Shown here: piece after piece, positions 10,131-18,776 of the stretch
How positions within the stretch are numbered: position 1 is the first letter of the stretch
Layout of the letters: each line of letters starts with the position of its first letter
From: RGIG8709 sp045537065
Lineage (GTDB): Bacteria; Bacillota; Clostridia; Monoglobales; Monoglobaceae
Assembly: GCA_045537065.1 (NCBI GenBank)
Contig: JAZSOT010000024.1
Span: 1 to 24,844, forward strand
Direction: 5' to 3'
DNA length: 24,844 nucleotides
The notes under the pieces: model-generated
Databases searched by the model: none
Seen by the model: only the letters and a program-made list of their open reading frames with translations
What the model was told of the DNA's origin: nothing
Position numbers and translations under genes: made by a program

Positions 10131-10691
10131 ATGAGAAAGAATTTTGGAGCGAAAGCTATTTTATATCCGATGCCGGTATTGATTATCGGGACTTATGATG
10201 AAAATGGAAAACCTAATGCAATGAATGCTGCATGGGGTGGCATAAGCGAGGAAACACAGATTTCTATTTGTGTGGATGACGGACACAAGACTGCAAAGAA
10301 TGTTGCTAAAACAGGAGCATTTACTGTAAGCATTGCAGATGTGGAAAATGTAGTGGCTTGTGACTATGTTGGTATTGTATCCGGCAATAAGGAACCTGAT
10401 AAAATAGAAAAAACGGGTTGGCATATAACAAAGAGTGAGTTTGTAAATGCTCCGTTTTTCGATGAACTGCCTATGACGCTTGAATGTAAACTCATCAGTT
10501 ATGATGAGAAAACGTGCAGACTTGTGGGCGAAATAATAAATGTGTGTGCAGACGAAAGAATTCTTGACGAGAATGGCAAAATTGATTTGACTAAATTTAG
10601 ACCAATTACATACGATCCGGTACATCATACCTATCGTAAGATTGGTGATGTGGTTGGCAAGGCATACAGTGATGGTGTAAAGTTAAAATAG
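10131..10691 (+). CDS. Flavoredoxin-like flavin reductase (FMN-binding)
   Basis: The 186-residue product belongs to the Flavin_Reduct family: the N-terminus MRKNFGAKAILYPMPVLIIG, then NAMNAAWGG and the mid-protein SIADVENVVACDYVGIVSG are typical of flavoredoxins that bind FMN in a split-barrel fold and pass electrons to or from flavin or NAD(P)H partners. I chose the ATG at 10131 because it gives the usual family N-terminus; TTG codons at 10119 and 10125 are alternatives, and the AAAAGG site at 10112-10117 lies closer to the TTGs. The GH51 gene starts 9 bases after its stop, so the two are surely cotranscribed. Its presence in a glycosidase operon is odd, as neither hydrolase needs redox chemistry. 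The product class is fairly sure; the physiological partner is unknown. Confidence 0.85.
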   Translation: MRKNFGAKAILYPMPVLIIGTYDENGKPNAMNAAWGGISEETQISICVDDGHKTAKNVAKTGAFTVSIADVENVVACDYVGIVSGNKEPDKIEKTGWHITKSEFVNAPFFDELPMTLECKLISYDEKTCRLVGEIINVCADERILDENGKIDLTKFRPITYDPVHHTYRKIGDVVGKAYSDGVKLK

Positions 10692-10700
10692 GAGTTAATT

Positions 10701-12224
10701 ATGAAGTCAAAAATAATCATTAATAAAAATTACACAATAGGTAAAATAGACAATAGAATTTATGGCTCATTTATAGAGCAAATTGGAAGAGCGATATATG
10801 GAGGCATATATGAGCCTGAACATGAAACAGCGGATAATTGCGGTTTCAGACAGGATGTAATAAACGTGGTAAAAAATCTCAAGGTTCCCATTGTTCGTTA
10901 TCCCGGGGGGAATTTTGTTTCCGGATATAATTGGGAGGACGGAATAGGAGATAAAAACAAACGTCCGAAAAGACCTGATTGCTCGTGGCGCACTGTTGAG
11001 CCGAATCTTGTGGGAATCGATGAATTTCAAGAGTGGGCAAAGCGGGTTGGTTCAGAAATAATGATGGCTGTTAATCTTGGAACAAGAGGCATAAGCGATG
11101 CTCAGAATCTTCTTGAATACTGTAACATTGATTCTGATACATACTACGCAAATTTAAGAAAAGAAAACGGATTTAAAGAGCCTTTTAAAATTAAAACCTG
11201 GTGTCTTGGAAATGAAATGGACGCGCCTTGGCAAATTGGCAGAAAAACAGCAGAAGAATACGGAAGACTTGCAGCAGAAACCGCAAATGTTATGAAGATG
11301 GCAGATCCTGATATTGAACTTATTGCCTGTGGCAGTTCAGGATTTACAATGCCAACCTTCGGCGATTGGGAGTTAACGGTTCTTGATCACGTTTATGACA
11401 ACGTAGACTATCTCTCTTTACATCAGTATTATGAGAAAAAAACAGATTCAACCTCCGATTATATTGCAAAGTGTGAAAACATGAACGATTACATCAAAAG
11501 TGTATCTGCAATGTGTGATTCCATAAAGGCAAAGAAACAATCCGATAAAACGATGTACCTTTCGTTTGACGAATGGAATATATGGAATTATAAAGACTAT
11601 GAAGCTGAAAAAGAATGGTCAACAGCACCGCATTTGCTTGAAGAACAGTATACTTTTGAAGACGCTTTGCTTGTGGGCGGAATGATGATGGTTTTGCAAA
11701 ATAATTGTGACAGAGTTAAAATTGCTTGTTTGGCACAGCTTATAAACGTCATTGCACCAATTCAAACGGTGGATTGCGGCAAAGTATGGCTTCAAACAAT
11801 ATTTTATCCATATTATTATGGTTCTGTGTACGGTCGCGGGATTGCAATGCAGCCTGTTGTTAACTGTGAGCAATATGAAATAAACACTTCTATTACTTGT
11901 GATGTATATGAAAAAATAGTAAACAGAAAAGTTCCGTATATAGCTACATCAGTAATATATAATGAAGAAAAAAATGAAGTGGTTTTATATGCGATTAACA
12001 GATCTCTTGAAGAAGATATGAGTTTGCATGTTGAGTTTGAAGATTTTGGGGAATGCACTCCAATAGAGCATATTCAGTTGTATTCTGATGATATGATGGC
12101 GAAAAACAGTGCTGAAAATGAAAATGTTATTCCCGAAAAATTGCAGGTTAATGATTCAAAAAGCAGTGAACATATAATTAATCTTAAAAAACATTCATGG
12201 AATATGATAGTTTTTAAATTTTGA
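10701..12224 (+). CDS. abfA: GH51 alpha-L-arabinofuranosidase, intracellular
   Basis: The 507-residue product is full length for GH51 and lacks a signal peptide, so it acts in the cytoplasm. The N-terminal region has IYGSFIEQIGRAIYGGIYEP and the conserved RYPGGNFVSGYNWEDGIG. The probable acid/base is E172 in WCLGNEMD and the probable nucleophile E291 in LSFDEWNIW, close to E175 and E294 of Geobacillus stearothermophilus AbfA. The fold should be a TIM barrel with a C-terminal beta-sandwich. It removes terminal alpha-L-arabinofuranosyl units from arabino-oligosaccharides such as pectin side-chain or arabinoxylan fragments. A TAGGAG ribosome site precedes the ATG. It sits directly behind the flavin reductase and 72 bases before the GH116 gene. 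Confidence 0.95.
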   Translation: MKSKIIINKNYTIGKIDNRIYGSFIEQIGRAIYGGIYEPEHETADNCGFRQDVINVVKNLKVPIVRYPGGNFVSGYNWEDGIGDKNKRPKRPDCSWRTVEPNLVGIDEFQEWAKRVGSEIMMAVNLGTRGISDAQNLLEYCNIDSDTYYANLRKENGFKEPFKIKTWCLGNEMDAPWQIGRKTAEEYGRLAAETANVMKMADPDIELIACGSSGFTMPTFGDWELTVLDHVYDNVDYLSLHQYYEKKTDSTSDYIAKCENMNDYIKSVSAMCDSIKAKKQSDKTMYLSFDEWNIWNYKDYEAEKEWSTAPHLLEEQYTFEDALLVGGMMMVLQNNCDRVKIACLAQLINVIAPIQTVDCGKVWLQTIFYPYYYGSVYGRGIAMQPVVNCEQYEINTSITCDVYEKIVNRKVPYIATSVIYNEEKNEVVLYAINRSLEEDMSLHVEFEDFGECTPIEHIQLYSDDMMAKNSAENENVIPEKLQVNDSKSSEHIINLKKHSWNMIVFKF

Positions 12225-12254
12225 TGTCTTCAGAGATTAATTGAAATAAATCAA

Positions 12255-12271
12255 AAAATATCGGATATTTT
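12255..12271. promoter_or_regulatory. 17-bp perfect palindrome upstream of GH116 gene
   Basis: In the 72-base gap before the GH116 start lies AAAATATC-G-GATATTTT, an 8+1+8 perfect inverted repeat. It has no T-tract, so it is not a terminator. It could be an operator or a small mRNA hairpin. It does not match the LacI-type dyad at 17689-17712. AT-rich DNA produces such palindromes by chance fairly often. Confidence 0.35.
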
Positions 12272-12296
12272 ATAAAAATTGGAGATGACCTAAAAA

Positions 12297-14804
12297 ATGA
12301 TTTACAAAGGCGATAAACTTGAAAAAATATCTTTCCCTCTTGGTGGAATAGGTACGGGGTCAATAGGCTTGAGCGGTAACGGAAGATTGATAGATTGGGA
12401 AATTTTTAATAAGCCTCATAAAGGCAGTATAAATGGATTTACCAATTTTTCAATTCGTGGAATTGATGATGAAGGGAAAATATATACCAGGGTACTTAAC
12501 GGAGATTTTCACAATTCCTTTGAAGGCCAATATAGCAGATGGTTTGGATTCGGACCGGATTCAGGAACAATGTGTGGATTCCCGCATTTTAGCGAGCAGG
12601 ATTTTAATGGAGAATTTCCTGTTGCAACTTTAAGCTTTAAGGATGAAAAATTTCCGGCGGATGTTCAGATGACAGCATTTAATCCGTTTATACCTTTAGA
12701 TGATAAAAATTCAAGCATACCTGCTGCTTTTTTTGAATTTTCTATAACTAATGTCTCAGCAAAAGCCATTGATTATTCAATTGCATTTTCTGTAACAAAT
12801 CCATATGATAATAGTGTTAATACTTCCCAAAATGGTATGATAACACTGTCAAATCAACTTGATAAGGATAATATAAACTATGGAGATTTGACCATAGCAT
12901 CTGATTCCAAAAAAGTTGAATGTCAGAACTATTGGTATAGAGGAGAATGTAAGGATCCTCTTGTTACATTCTGGAATGAATTTTCATCAGGTGAGCCTAT
13001 GAAAGAGCGAAATTATGAGGCTGTTGGCAATCACGATACTGCAACCATTGTAGCAGGAGTAAGAATAGAAGGTAAAAAAACTGAAAAAATACGCTTTGTC
13101 TTGAGTTGGAATATTCCAAATAATTATAATTACTGGAATCCGCTGAAAGATGAAAACGGCAATGATGTAATATGGAAAAATTATTATGCTGTATTATTTG
13201 AAAATTCACAACATACAGCAAAATATTGTCTTGATAACTGGGACAATCTTTTTGAAAGGACTTTGAAGTTCAAGCAAGCTTTATATACAACAACATTAAG
13301 TGAAAAAATCATAGACAGAGCTTGTGCATCACTCTCTGTATTGAAAAGCCCGACTGTTTTAAGGCTCGAGGATGGTTCCTTTTACGGCTGGGAGGGAGTT
13401 ATGGAATTAGAGGGGTCGTGCGAAGGTACTTGTCAGCATGTGTGGAATTATGCTTATGCTCTATGTTTCCTTTTCCCGAATTTGGAGCAAAGTATAAGAA
13501 ATCTGGAGCTTCAGTACAGTACTTATGACAGCGGTGAAATGGATTTCAGGTTGAGTATTCCGGTTGGTAGAGAAAAGGAAAAATTTCGTGCTTGTCTTGA
13601 TGGACAAATGGGAACAATAATAAAAATCTATCGTGACTGGAAAATAACAGGTGACGACTCTTGGCTCAAAACAAACTGGGAGAAAATCAAATTGATTCTC
13701 GAATATGCCTGGAGCAGCGAGAATATGGATGAATGGGACAGGGATAAGGATGGAGTTCTGGAAGGACGTCAACATCATACGTTGGATATGGAACTTTTCG
13801 GACCATCATCATGGCTGCAGGGATTTTATATGGCAGCACTTAAAGCTGCGTCACAAATGGCTGCCTATCTTAATGATTATGATAAAGAAAAAGAATATAA
13901 TGAATTGTATAAAAAAGGCTATGAATGGACAAAGGAAAATTTATTCAATGGTGAATATTTTATACAGAAGATAGACTTGAATGATAAGTCTGTTACAGAG
14001 CATTTTAAATGTGTGAAAGATTACTGGAACGAAGAAACTAATGAGATAAAATATCAAATTGCAAATGGTTCTGAAATAGATCAGATGTGTGCTCAGTGGC
14101 ATGCGGATATCTGCGGTCTCGGCGAGATATTTGATGATGTTCAGATAAAAATTGCTCTTGAAAATATGTATAAGAATAATGTTAAGAGCACAATGCGGGA
14201 TTTTGTTAATCCATGGAGAATTTTTTCGTTGAATGATGAAGGTGGAGTTGTTATATGCGACTATCCTGAAAATGTATATAAACCTAAAATTCCGATTCCG
14301 TATTGCGAAGAGACTATGACAGGATTTGAATATCAGTTGGCAGGACTTTTGATGAGCAGAGGTTTTGTTGATGAAGGATTGCAAATTGTTGAATATCTTT
14401 CTGATCGCTTTGATGGGCAAAAAAGAAATCCGTGGAATGAATTTGAATGTGGAAGCAACTATGCCCGTTCTATGGCAGCTTTTGCATTGATACCGATTAT
14501 GAGTGGTTTTGAGTTTGATTTACCCAATAAAAGGATAGGATTTAATCCAAAACCAGAATTGGAAGTGTACAGATGTTTTTGGAGTCTTGGTAGCGGTTGG
14601 GGAACATTTGAAAAAACAAAGTCAAATTCAGTGCTTGAAATATGTGAAGGAATGGTGGAATTGAAAGAGGTTTCAGTTCCGTATGCAGAAAAAATTTCTG
14701 AAGTTGAAGTTGATGGACAAAAGGTTGACTTTAACTTTGAAAAGGAAAAGATTACATTTGCAGCCCCGCTTACAATTAATAAAAGTATGATAATAAAGAT
14801 TTGA
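12297..14804 (+). CDS. GH116-family beta-glycosidase (GBA2/DUF608-like), intracellular
   Basis: The 835-residue product starts with ISFPLGGIGTGSIGLSGNGR, the signature of the N-terminal beta domain of bile-acid beta-glucosidase (GBA2)-like enzymes, and continues into an (alpha/alpha)6 domain with CQHVWNYAYALCFLFP. By alignment in mind with GBA2 and Thermoanaerobacterium TxGH116, the nucleophile is probably E376 (SCEGTC; E372 is the alternative) and the acid/base D497 (HTLDMELFGPSS). There is no signal peptide, so it should work on imported beta-glucosides, xylosides or similar oligosaccharides. The start is the ATG at 12297, with GGAG 12 bases upstream, a long spacing. A strong terminator at 14931-14977 closes the transcript. 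Family membership is fairly sure; sugar specificity is not, since this branch differs from GBA2 around the nucleophile. Confidence 0.88.
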   Translation: MIYKGDKLEKISFPLGGIGTGSIGLSGNGRLIDWEIFNKPHKGSINGFTNFSIRGIDDEGKIYTRVLNGDFHNSFEGQYSRWFGFGPDSGTMCGFPHFSEQDFNGEFPVATLSFKDEKFPADVQMTAFNPFIPLDDKNSSIPAAFFEFSITNVSAKAIDYSIAFSVTNPYDNSVNTSQNGMITLSNQLDKDNINYGDLTIASDSKKVECQNYWYRGECKDPLVTFWNEFSSGEPMKERNYEAVGNHDTATIVAGVRIEGKKTEKIRFVLSWNIPNNYNYWNPLKDENGNDVIWKNYYAVLFENSQHTAKYCLDNWDNLFERTLKFKQALYTTTLSEKIIDRACASLSVLKSPTVLRLEDGSFYGWEGVMELEGSCEGTCQHVWNYAYALCFLFPNLEQSIRNLELQYSTYDSGEMDFRLSIPVGREKEKFRACLDGQMGTIIKIYRDWKITGDDSWLKTNWEKIKLILEYAWSSENMDEWDRDKDGVLEGRQHHTLDMELFGPSSWLQGFYMAALKAASQMAAYLNDYDKEKEYNELYKKGYEWTKENLFNGEYFIQKIDLNDKSVTEHFKCVKDYWNEETNEIKYQIANGSEIDQMCAQWHADICGLGEIFDDVQIKIALENMYKNNVKSTMRDFVNPWRIFSLNDEGGVVICDYPENVYKPKIPIPYCEETMTGFEYQLAGLLMSRGFVDEGLQIVEYLSDRFDGQKRNPWNEFECGSNYARSMAAFALIPIMSGFEFDLPNKRIGFNPKPELEVYRCFWSLGSGWGTFEKTKSNSVLEICEGMVELKEVSVPYAEKISEVEVDGQKVDFNFEKEKITFAAPLTINKSMIIKI

Positions 14805-14922
14805 ATCAGATGGTAATATTAAATGTACTTCAATAGTAGCAGGAGAAAACGTGTTTTCTGTTAAAATTAAGATAGCAACTGTAAAAAACGGTGAAATATC
14901 TGTTTGTGAATACCCGCTATAA
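14797..14922 (+). pseudogene. Possible coding remnant after the GH116 gene
   Basis: A 41-residue open frame without a start codon overlaps the last codons of the GH116 gene in another frame and runs to a TAA at 14920-14922. It reads as a plausible beta-strand-rich peptide (AGENVFSVKIKIATVKNG). It may be the tail of a deleted gene or a frameshifted extension of GH116. I cannot name its family, and chance is possible. Confidence 0.25.
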
Positions 14923-14930
14923 TAGAAATG

Positions 14931-14977
14931 CCCCTATGCTTGTCGGATTTTTGAACCGGCAAATATAGGGGATTTTT
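14931..14977 (+). terminator. Rho-independent terminator of the flavin reductase-GH51-GH116 unit
   Basis: CCCCTAT at 14931-14937 pairs with ATAGGGG at 14965-14971, and inside it TTGTCGG pairs with CCGGCAA around a short loop. ATTTTTAT follows at once on the + strand. The convergent activase gene ends at 14985 and may share the hairpin, but the other strand lacks a good T-tract. Confidence 0.85.
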
Positions 14978-14984
14978 ATAATTA

Positions 14985-15725
14985 TCATTCAAAAAGCATG
15001 GAATATTTGGATTGCCAGAAAGTATTTTCCGGTAATTGTTCCCATGGGGAGCTTCCTATTATTTCTTTAATTTTTTTTAAGTTTTCTTCTGTGTCACATA
15101 TTCCAGGAATAAGAGGGGTGCGAATTACATATTCTTTGCCACTGTCCTTTAAATATTTAAAATTTTCCAAGATGATATCGTTGTAAACTCCTGTGTGCTT
15201 TTTATGTAAATCACGGTCTGCAAGTTTAATGTCCATCATAACGTAATCTACACTATCTATGACTTTTTGAAAAATGTTTTTCGGCGCATATCCACTGGTC
15301 TGAATTGCGGTGTGACAATCAAGCCCTGAAATTACTTCTAAAAGAAAGTCGCTTTGCATAAGTGGTTCGCCGCCTGAAAAGGTAACACCGCCACTGTTCA
15401 TTTTATAAAAACTAATGTTTTTATTCAGTATTTCTATAAGCTCATCAGAAGAATATTCTCTGCCACTGACAGAAATAAGTCCATTAGGGCAGATATGAAT
15501 GCATCGAGAAAAGTCTTTACATTCATTATGCTCACAGGGTAATTTACACTTATTACAGCCTGTGCATAAGTTGTGTTTTATCATAAGCTGAGGAGTCGGG
15601 TTTAATCCCTCTGGATTATGACACCAGTTGCATTTAAGAGGACAGCCTTTTAAAAAAACTGTTGTGCGTGGTCCCGGACCATCGTGAAGCGAAAATTCTT
15701 TTATATCAAAAATAATGCCGGTCAT
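14985..15725 (-). CDS. Glycyl radical enzyme activase (radical SAM)
   Basis: The 246-residue product is a PflA-type activase. FSLHDGPGPRTTVFLKG leads into the radical SAM cluster motif C28-x3-C32-x2-C35 (CPLKCNWC), followed by SGGEPLMQ and the MMDIKLAD region. It should cleave S-adenosylmethionine and abstract hydrogen from the glycine of the partner enzyme. Between the SAM cluster and the barrel sits a ferredoxin-like insert: C54, C57, C60 and C64 form one full set, but the second set shows only C69, C75 and C79, so one ligand of a normal two-cluster insert seems missing. Its ATG overlaps the GRE stop codon (ATGA at 15725-15722), the usual translational coupling. The family is near certain; the substrate of the partner is not known. 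Confidence 0.95.
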   Translation of the reverse strand: MTGIIFDIKEFSLHDGPGPRTTVFLKGCPLKCNWCHNPEGLNPTPQLMIKHNLCTGCNKCKLPCEHNECKDFSRCIHICPNGLISVSGREYSSDELIEILNKNISFYKMNSGGVTFSGGEPLMQSDFLLEVISGLDCHTAIQTSGYAPKNIFQKVIDSVDYVMMDIKLADRDLHKKHTGVYNDIILENFKYLKDSGKEYVIRTPLIPGICDTEENLKKIKEIIGSSPWEQLPENTFWQSKYSMLFE

Positions 15726-17668
15726 ACTGTGTATTCCTGTCGTCTCATAACATGATCCTGATAATCTTTATCAAGCTCAACAAAATATGCACTCCAACCC
15801 CATATACGAACAACAAGCTGACGGTGATTTTCGGGATGAAGCTGAGCATCTTTCAATTTGTCAATGTTTACAGCATTAAGTTGAAGCTGGTGTCCGCCCA
15901 TTGTTATGAAAGATTTTACAAGCATAGCAACTTTATTTATGCAGTCTTTATCAGTAAACATACTATGATGAAATTCCATTGTGAGAGGTCCACCGTTAAT
16001 AGTTTTGCTAAAATGCTGTTTGGTAAAAGATTTAATAACTGAAACAGGGCCATTGATTTTGGAGAACAGGCTTGGAGAAAAGTTTGTTCCAAAGGATTCG
16101 CCTTTTCTTCTGCCGTCAGGAGAAGCTCCGATTTCATTTGCATGCCACAGATAAAACATAGCACTTCCTGTTCCGGCACGGAAAATACCGCCCTCACAGT
16201 TTTTCTTATCCTTAAGACTGTCTGCAAAGCTGTCAAGCAGTATAACAGAAAGATTATCAACCTCGTCAATATCAGTTCCCATTTTAGGAGTTTCAAATCT
16301 TAAAAGAGGGAGAAGCTCGCTGTGTTTTTCAAAGTCTGAGTCAACTGCTTCTATCATTTCGTTTGAGGTGATTTTCTTTTCATCAAAAACATATTTCTTT
16401 ATTGCATAAAGAGAATCGGTTGCTGTTGCAATGCCTGTGCCGTGTACGCCAAAGTTTTTGTATTTTATATCTTTCATACATACGTCCATAAATGGTGATG
16501 GAACAAACCATAAATCGTGAATGTTATTGCATATTTCATCACAGGATGCAGAGATTTCTTTTTTTACTGCAATTAAAAAGTCATCAAATGTGTAGCATTC
16601 TTTTAAATCTCTGTGCAGACAGGTATCAATAACCTTTGGAAATGAAAGTGCCGCAATGTTTGCAACATCAGCACCAACTCCCGGTATGATAAATTCCCAG
16701 CAGGCAGCAACAGTATAATCTCTGGCATCTTCTAAATCATAACCCAGAGAAGTCAGCCCGTCAATTACAACATCATCGTTGGAATACTGGGGGAACCCAA
16801 GACCTGCTTTGGTAAGCTCACTGCCAAGCTCAAAAATTTCAATGGGGGTATTCTTACTTACACGAAGATTAATTTTCGGGTCAATCATCAAAAGATTGTT
16901 GCTCGCTTTCAGACAAAGCCTTGAAAGAAGATTAAATACCTCATTGCCAAATCTGTCCACTCCGCCGAGAACCATACTCTGGCCGTTATCACCCTGCTGA
17001 ACACCTACATATAAGTCGCTGTCCTTATTGAAAGAGAGGAAGAAGTCCTCTAAAAGTTCTAAAGCTGATTCTTCTGTATAAAGTCCCTTTTCCATATCAG
17101 CTTTTAAGTAAGGGTACATATATTTGTCAAATCTTCCCACAGTGTTATGATAATTTCCCTCAAGCCACAAGGAGAAGTGTATAATGCGGAAGAACTGCAG
17201 TGCTTCACGAAAATTTGTAGCACCATATTTTGGAACTCTTGCGAGTGTTTCGGAAATATCGTATCTGCCTTGCTTTTCTGCCTCCAGGCGGTATCTTTCA
17301 GCTAAATCAATTATGCTTTGTATCTGGCGTCTTCCATATTCGTTAGCTGTTTCTATACGCTTTAGGAGTCCGTCTCTGATAATCCCCTCGTAATCGGGAG
17401 AAAGGTTGGACATATATCCAAGCTCATGTATAAAATGCTTTTCTTTGATTTTTGCCCATTCGCTTTCAGAAAAAATATCGGGAATATTTTTAATCGTTCT
17501 TATATAACAAATTTTTTCCCCCGGAAGAATAATCGGAGTTTCAGCCTGACAAAGCTTCTCGAAACGGTAACACATACGTTCTTCAGGAGACATAGAAGAA
17601 TCAAATGTGATTGATATATCTTTTCTGAATTTGTGATGCTCTTTTTTTAAAATATAATCTTTTAACAT
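15722..17668 (-). CDS. Glycyl radical enzyme of the pyruvate formate-lyase superfamily, unassigned substrate
   Basis: The 648-residue product has the glycyl radical loop RIWGWSAYFVEL near its C-terminus (G624) and an active-site cysteine region AACWEFIIPG (C323, E325). The CxE layout resembles GRE dehydratases, choline lyase and hydroxyproline dehydratase, where GCVE is usual, rather than the Cys-Cys pair of true pyruvate formate-lyase. The protein is clearly shorter than the roughly 760-850 residues of characterised members, and the Trp residues at 324, 623 and 625 are distinctive. It should carry out an anaerobic radical elimination or bond cleavage in the cytoplasm. The activase overlaps its 3' end, and a LacI-type regulator with its own operator lies just upstream, which points to a sugar-derived substrate (inference). 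AAAGGGTG precedes the ATG. Confidence 0.92.
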   Translation of the reverse strand: MLKDYILKKEHHKFRKDISITFDSSMSPEERMCYRFEKLCQAETPIILPGEKICYIRTIKNIPDIFSESEWAKIKEKHFIHELGYMSNLSPDYEGIIRDGLLKRIETANEYGRRQIQSIIDLAERYRLEAEKQGRYDISETLARVPKYGATNFREALQFFRIIHFSLWLEGNYHNTVGRFDKYMYPYLKADMEKGLYTEESALELLEDFFLSFNKDSDLYVGVQQGDNGQSMVLGGVDRFGNEVFNLLSRLCLKASNNLLMIDPKINLRVSKNTPIEIFELGSELTKAGLGFPQYSNDDVVIDGLTSLGYDLEDARDYTVAACWEFIIPGVGADVANIAALSFPKVIDTCLHRDLKECYTFDDFLIAVKKEISASCDEICNNIHDLWFVPSPFMDVCMKDIKYKNFGVHGTGIATATDSLYAIKKYVFDEKKITSNEMIEAVDSDFEKHSELLPLLRFETPKMGTDIDEVDNLSVILLDSFADSLKDKKNCEGGIFRAGTGSAMFYLWHANEIGASPDGRRKGESFGTNFSPSLFSKINGPVSVIKSFTKQHFSKTINGGPLTMEFHHSMFTDKDCINKVAMLVKSFITMGGHQLQLNAVNIDKLKDAQLHPENHRQLVVRIWGWSAYFVELDKDYQDHVMRRQEYTV

Positions 17669-17688
17669 AAAAAATCACCCTTTAACAC

Positions 17689-17712
17689 ATTTACATTATC
17701 GTTAATGTAAAT
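17689..17712. promoter_or_regulatory. LacI-family operator candidate at the GRE promoter
   Basis: The half-sites ATTTACATTA and TAATGTAAAT flank a CG centre. Twelve bases on each side match as an inverted repeat except for one pair next to the centre. LacI-family operators are typically symmetric around a central CG. The site starts inside the -10 element and covers the likely transcription start, so binding would block initiation. Confidence 0.8.
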
Positions 17713-17738
17713 ATATCATATGTATTAAAGAGTGTCAA
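17710..17738 (-). promoter_or_regulatory. Consensus sigma-A promoter of the GRE-activase operon
   Basis: On the - strand TTGACA (17738-17733) is followed by a 17-base spacer and TATATT (17715-17710), close to ideal. It lies between the regulator's stop codon (17746) and the GRE start (17668), so GRE and activase have their own promoter, overlapped by the dyad operator. Confidence 0.85.
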
Positions 17739-17745
17739 GACTATT

Positions 17746-18741
17746 TTAAATTTTTTTGGTGCTTTCTCGTACTACAACGTGGGTGTTGAGAATGTGATGG
17801 ATGTTGTCGGAATTTCCCTCTATAATATCCATAAGAGTGTCTACGGATTTTATCGACATTTTAGTCTTTGATGAAGTAACAGAGGTCAACATAAGGGGGA
17901 AATAATACTTAGAGGCTATATTGTCAAAGCCGATAACAGAAATGTCATCGGGGACGCTTTTTCCGAGAACTTTAAGTGCGTGGCAAACCTCCATTGCAAT
18001 TAAATCGCTGAAACAGATTATACCTGTGCAGTCACTGTGTTTATTTAAGATTTCCGTAACAAGTTCAAAATTTCCGGTAATATAGCATTCCTCAGTTTTA
18101 AGCAAATTCTTGTCAATTTTATATTTTTCAAAAGCAGAAAGTATGCCGCATAGTCTGTCCTTAGCACTGGAAATATACGAAGATGCATTGATAAATAAAA
18201 TATTTTTGTGATTAAGATTAATGAGATGTTCTGCAGCTGCAAATCCGCCCTGTTTGTCATCGCATATAACATAGCTTGAATAAGGGGAGTTAAAGGTGCG
18301 TCCGAAAAGCACGTATGGTAGACTACCGCTGTTTAAAAAGTCAATATTTTTTGTAGTTTTTTGAACCGGACAAATAAGTATGCCATCTACATTCTTACTA
18401 ATTGCCGAAATGATAGCAGCACGTTCTAACTCTTCGTTTTCATCAGTATTGATAACAAAAGCGTTATAGCCGTATTCACGAAGTTTTGACTCCATTTCCT
18501 TAACTATAATTGAAAAATGCGGATTAGAAATATCTCCGACTATAATAGCGACGCTTTTGCTTTTTCCTGAGCGCAAGGCACTTGCTGAGGAATTTTGAAT
18601 ATATCCCATTTCGTTTGCGGTTTTAACAATAATTTCTTTTGTTGCCTCTGAAATATCAGGCTTGTTTTTAAGTGCGTGAGAAATGGTATTAACCGAAAAA
18701 CCTGTTTTTGCGGCTATATCGGAAAGTGTAATTTTTTTCAT
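17746..18741 (-). CDS. LacI-family transcriptional regulator
   Basis: The 331-residue product has an N-terminal LacI helix-turn-helix (ITLSDIAAKTGFSVNTISHALKNKPDIS), a hinge with SASALRSGKSK, and a periplasmic-binding-protein-like sugar-sensing domain (VAIIVGDISNPHFSIIVKEME, VDGILICPV, SVIGFDNI). Family members repress or activate sugar genes and respond to a sugar or sugar phosphate. In the recognition segment the common SRAL is SHAL. It is transcribed in the same direction as the GRE, 77 bases upstream, and the dyad at 17689-17712 in that gap is its likely target. It has its own consensus promoter at 18777-18805, where I see no copy of the operator, so autoregulation is not evident. The effector cannot be told from sequence. 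Confidence 0.95.
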   Translation of the reverse strand: MKKITLSDIAAKTGFSVNTISHALKNKPDISEATKEIIVKTANEMGYIQNSSASALRSGKSKSVAIIVGDISNPHFSIIVKEMESKLREYGYNAFVINTDENEELERAAIISAISKNVDGILICPVQKTTKNIDFLNSGSLPYVLFGRTFNSPYSSYVICDDKQGGFAAAEHLINLNHKNILFINASSYISSAKDRLCGILSAFEKYKIDKNLLKTEECYITGNFELVTEILNKHSDCTGIICFSDLIAMEVCHALKVLGKSVPDDISVIGFDNIASKYYFPLMLTSVTSSKTKMSIKSVDTLMDIIEGNSDNIHHILNTHVVVRESTKKI

Positions 18742-18776
18742 AAAAGCTTTAACCTTTCTGTTTTTTAAATATAGAC

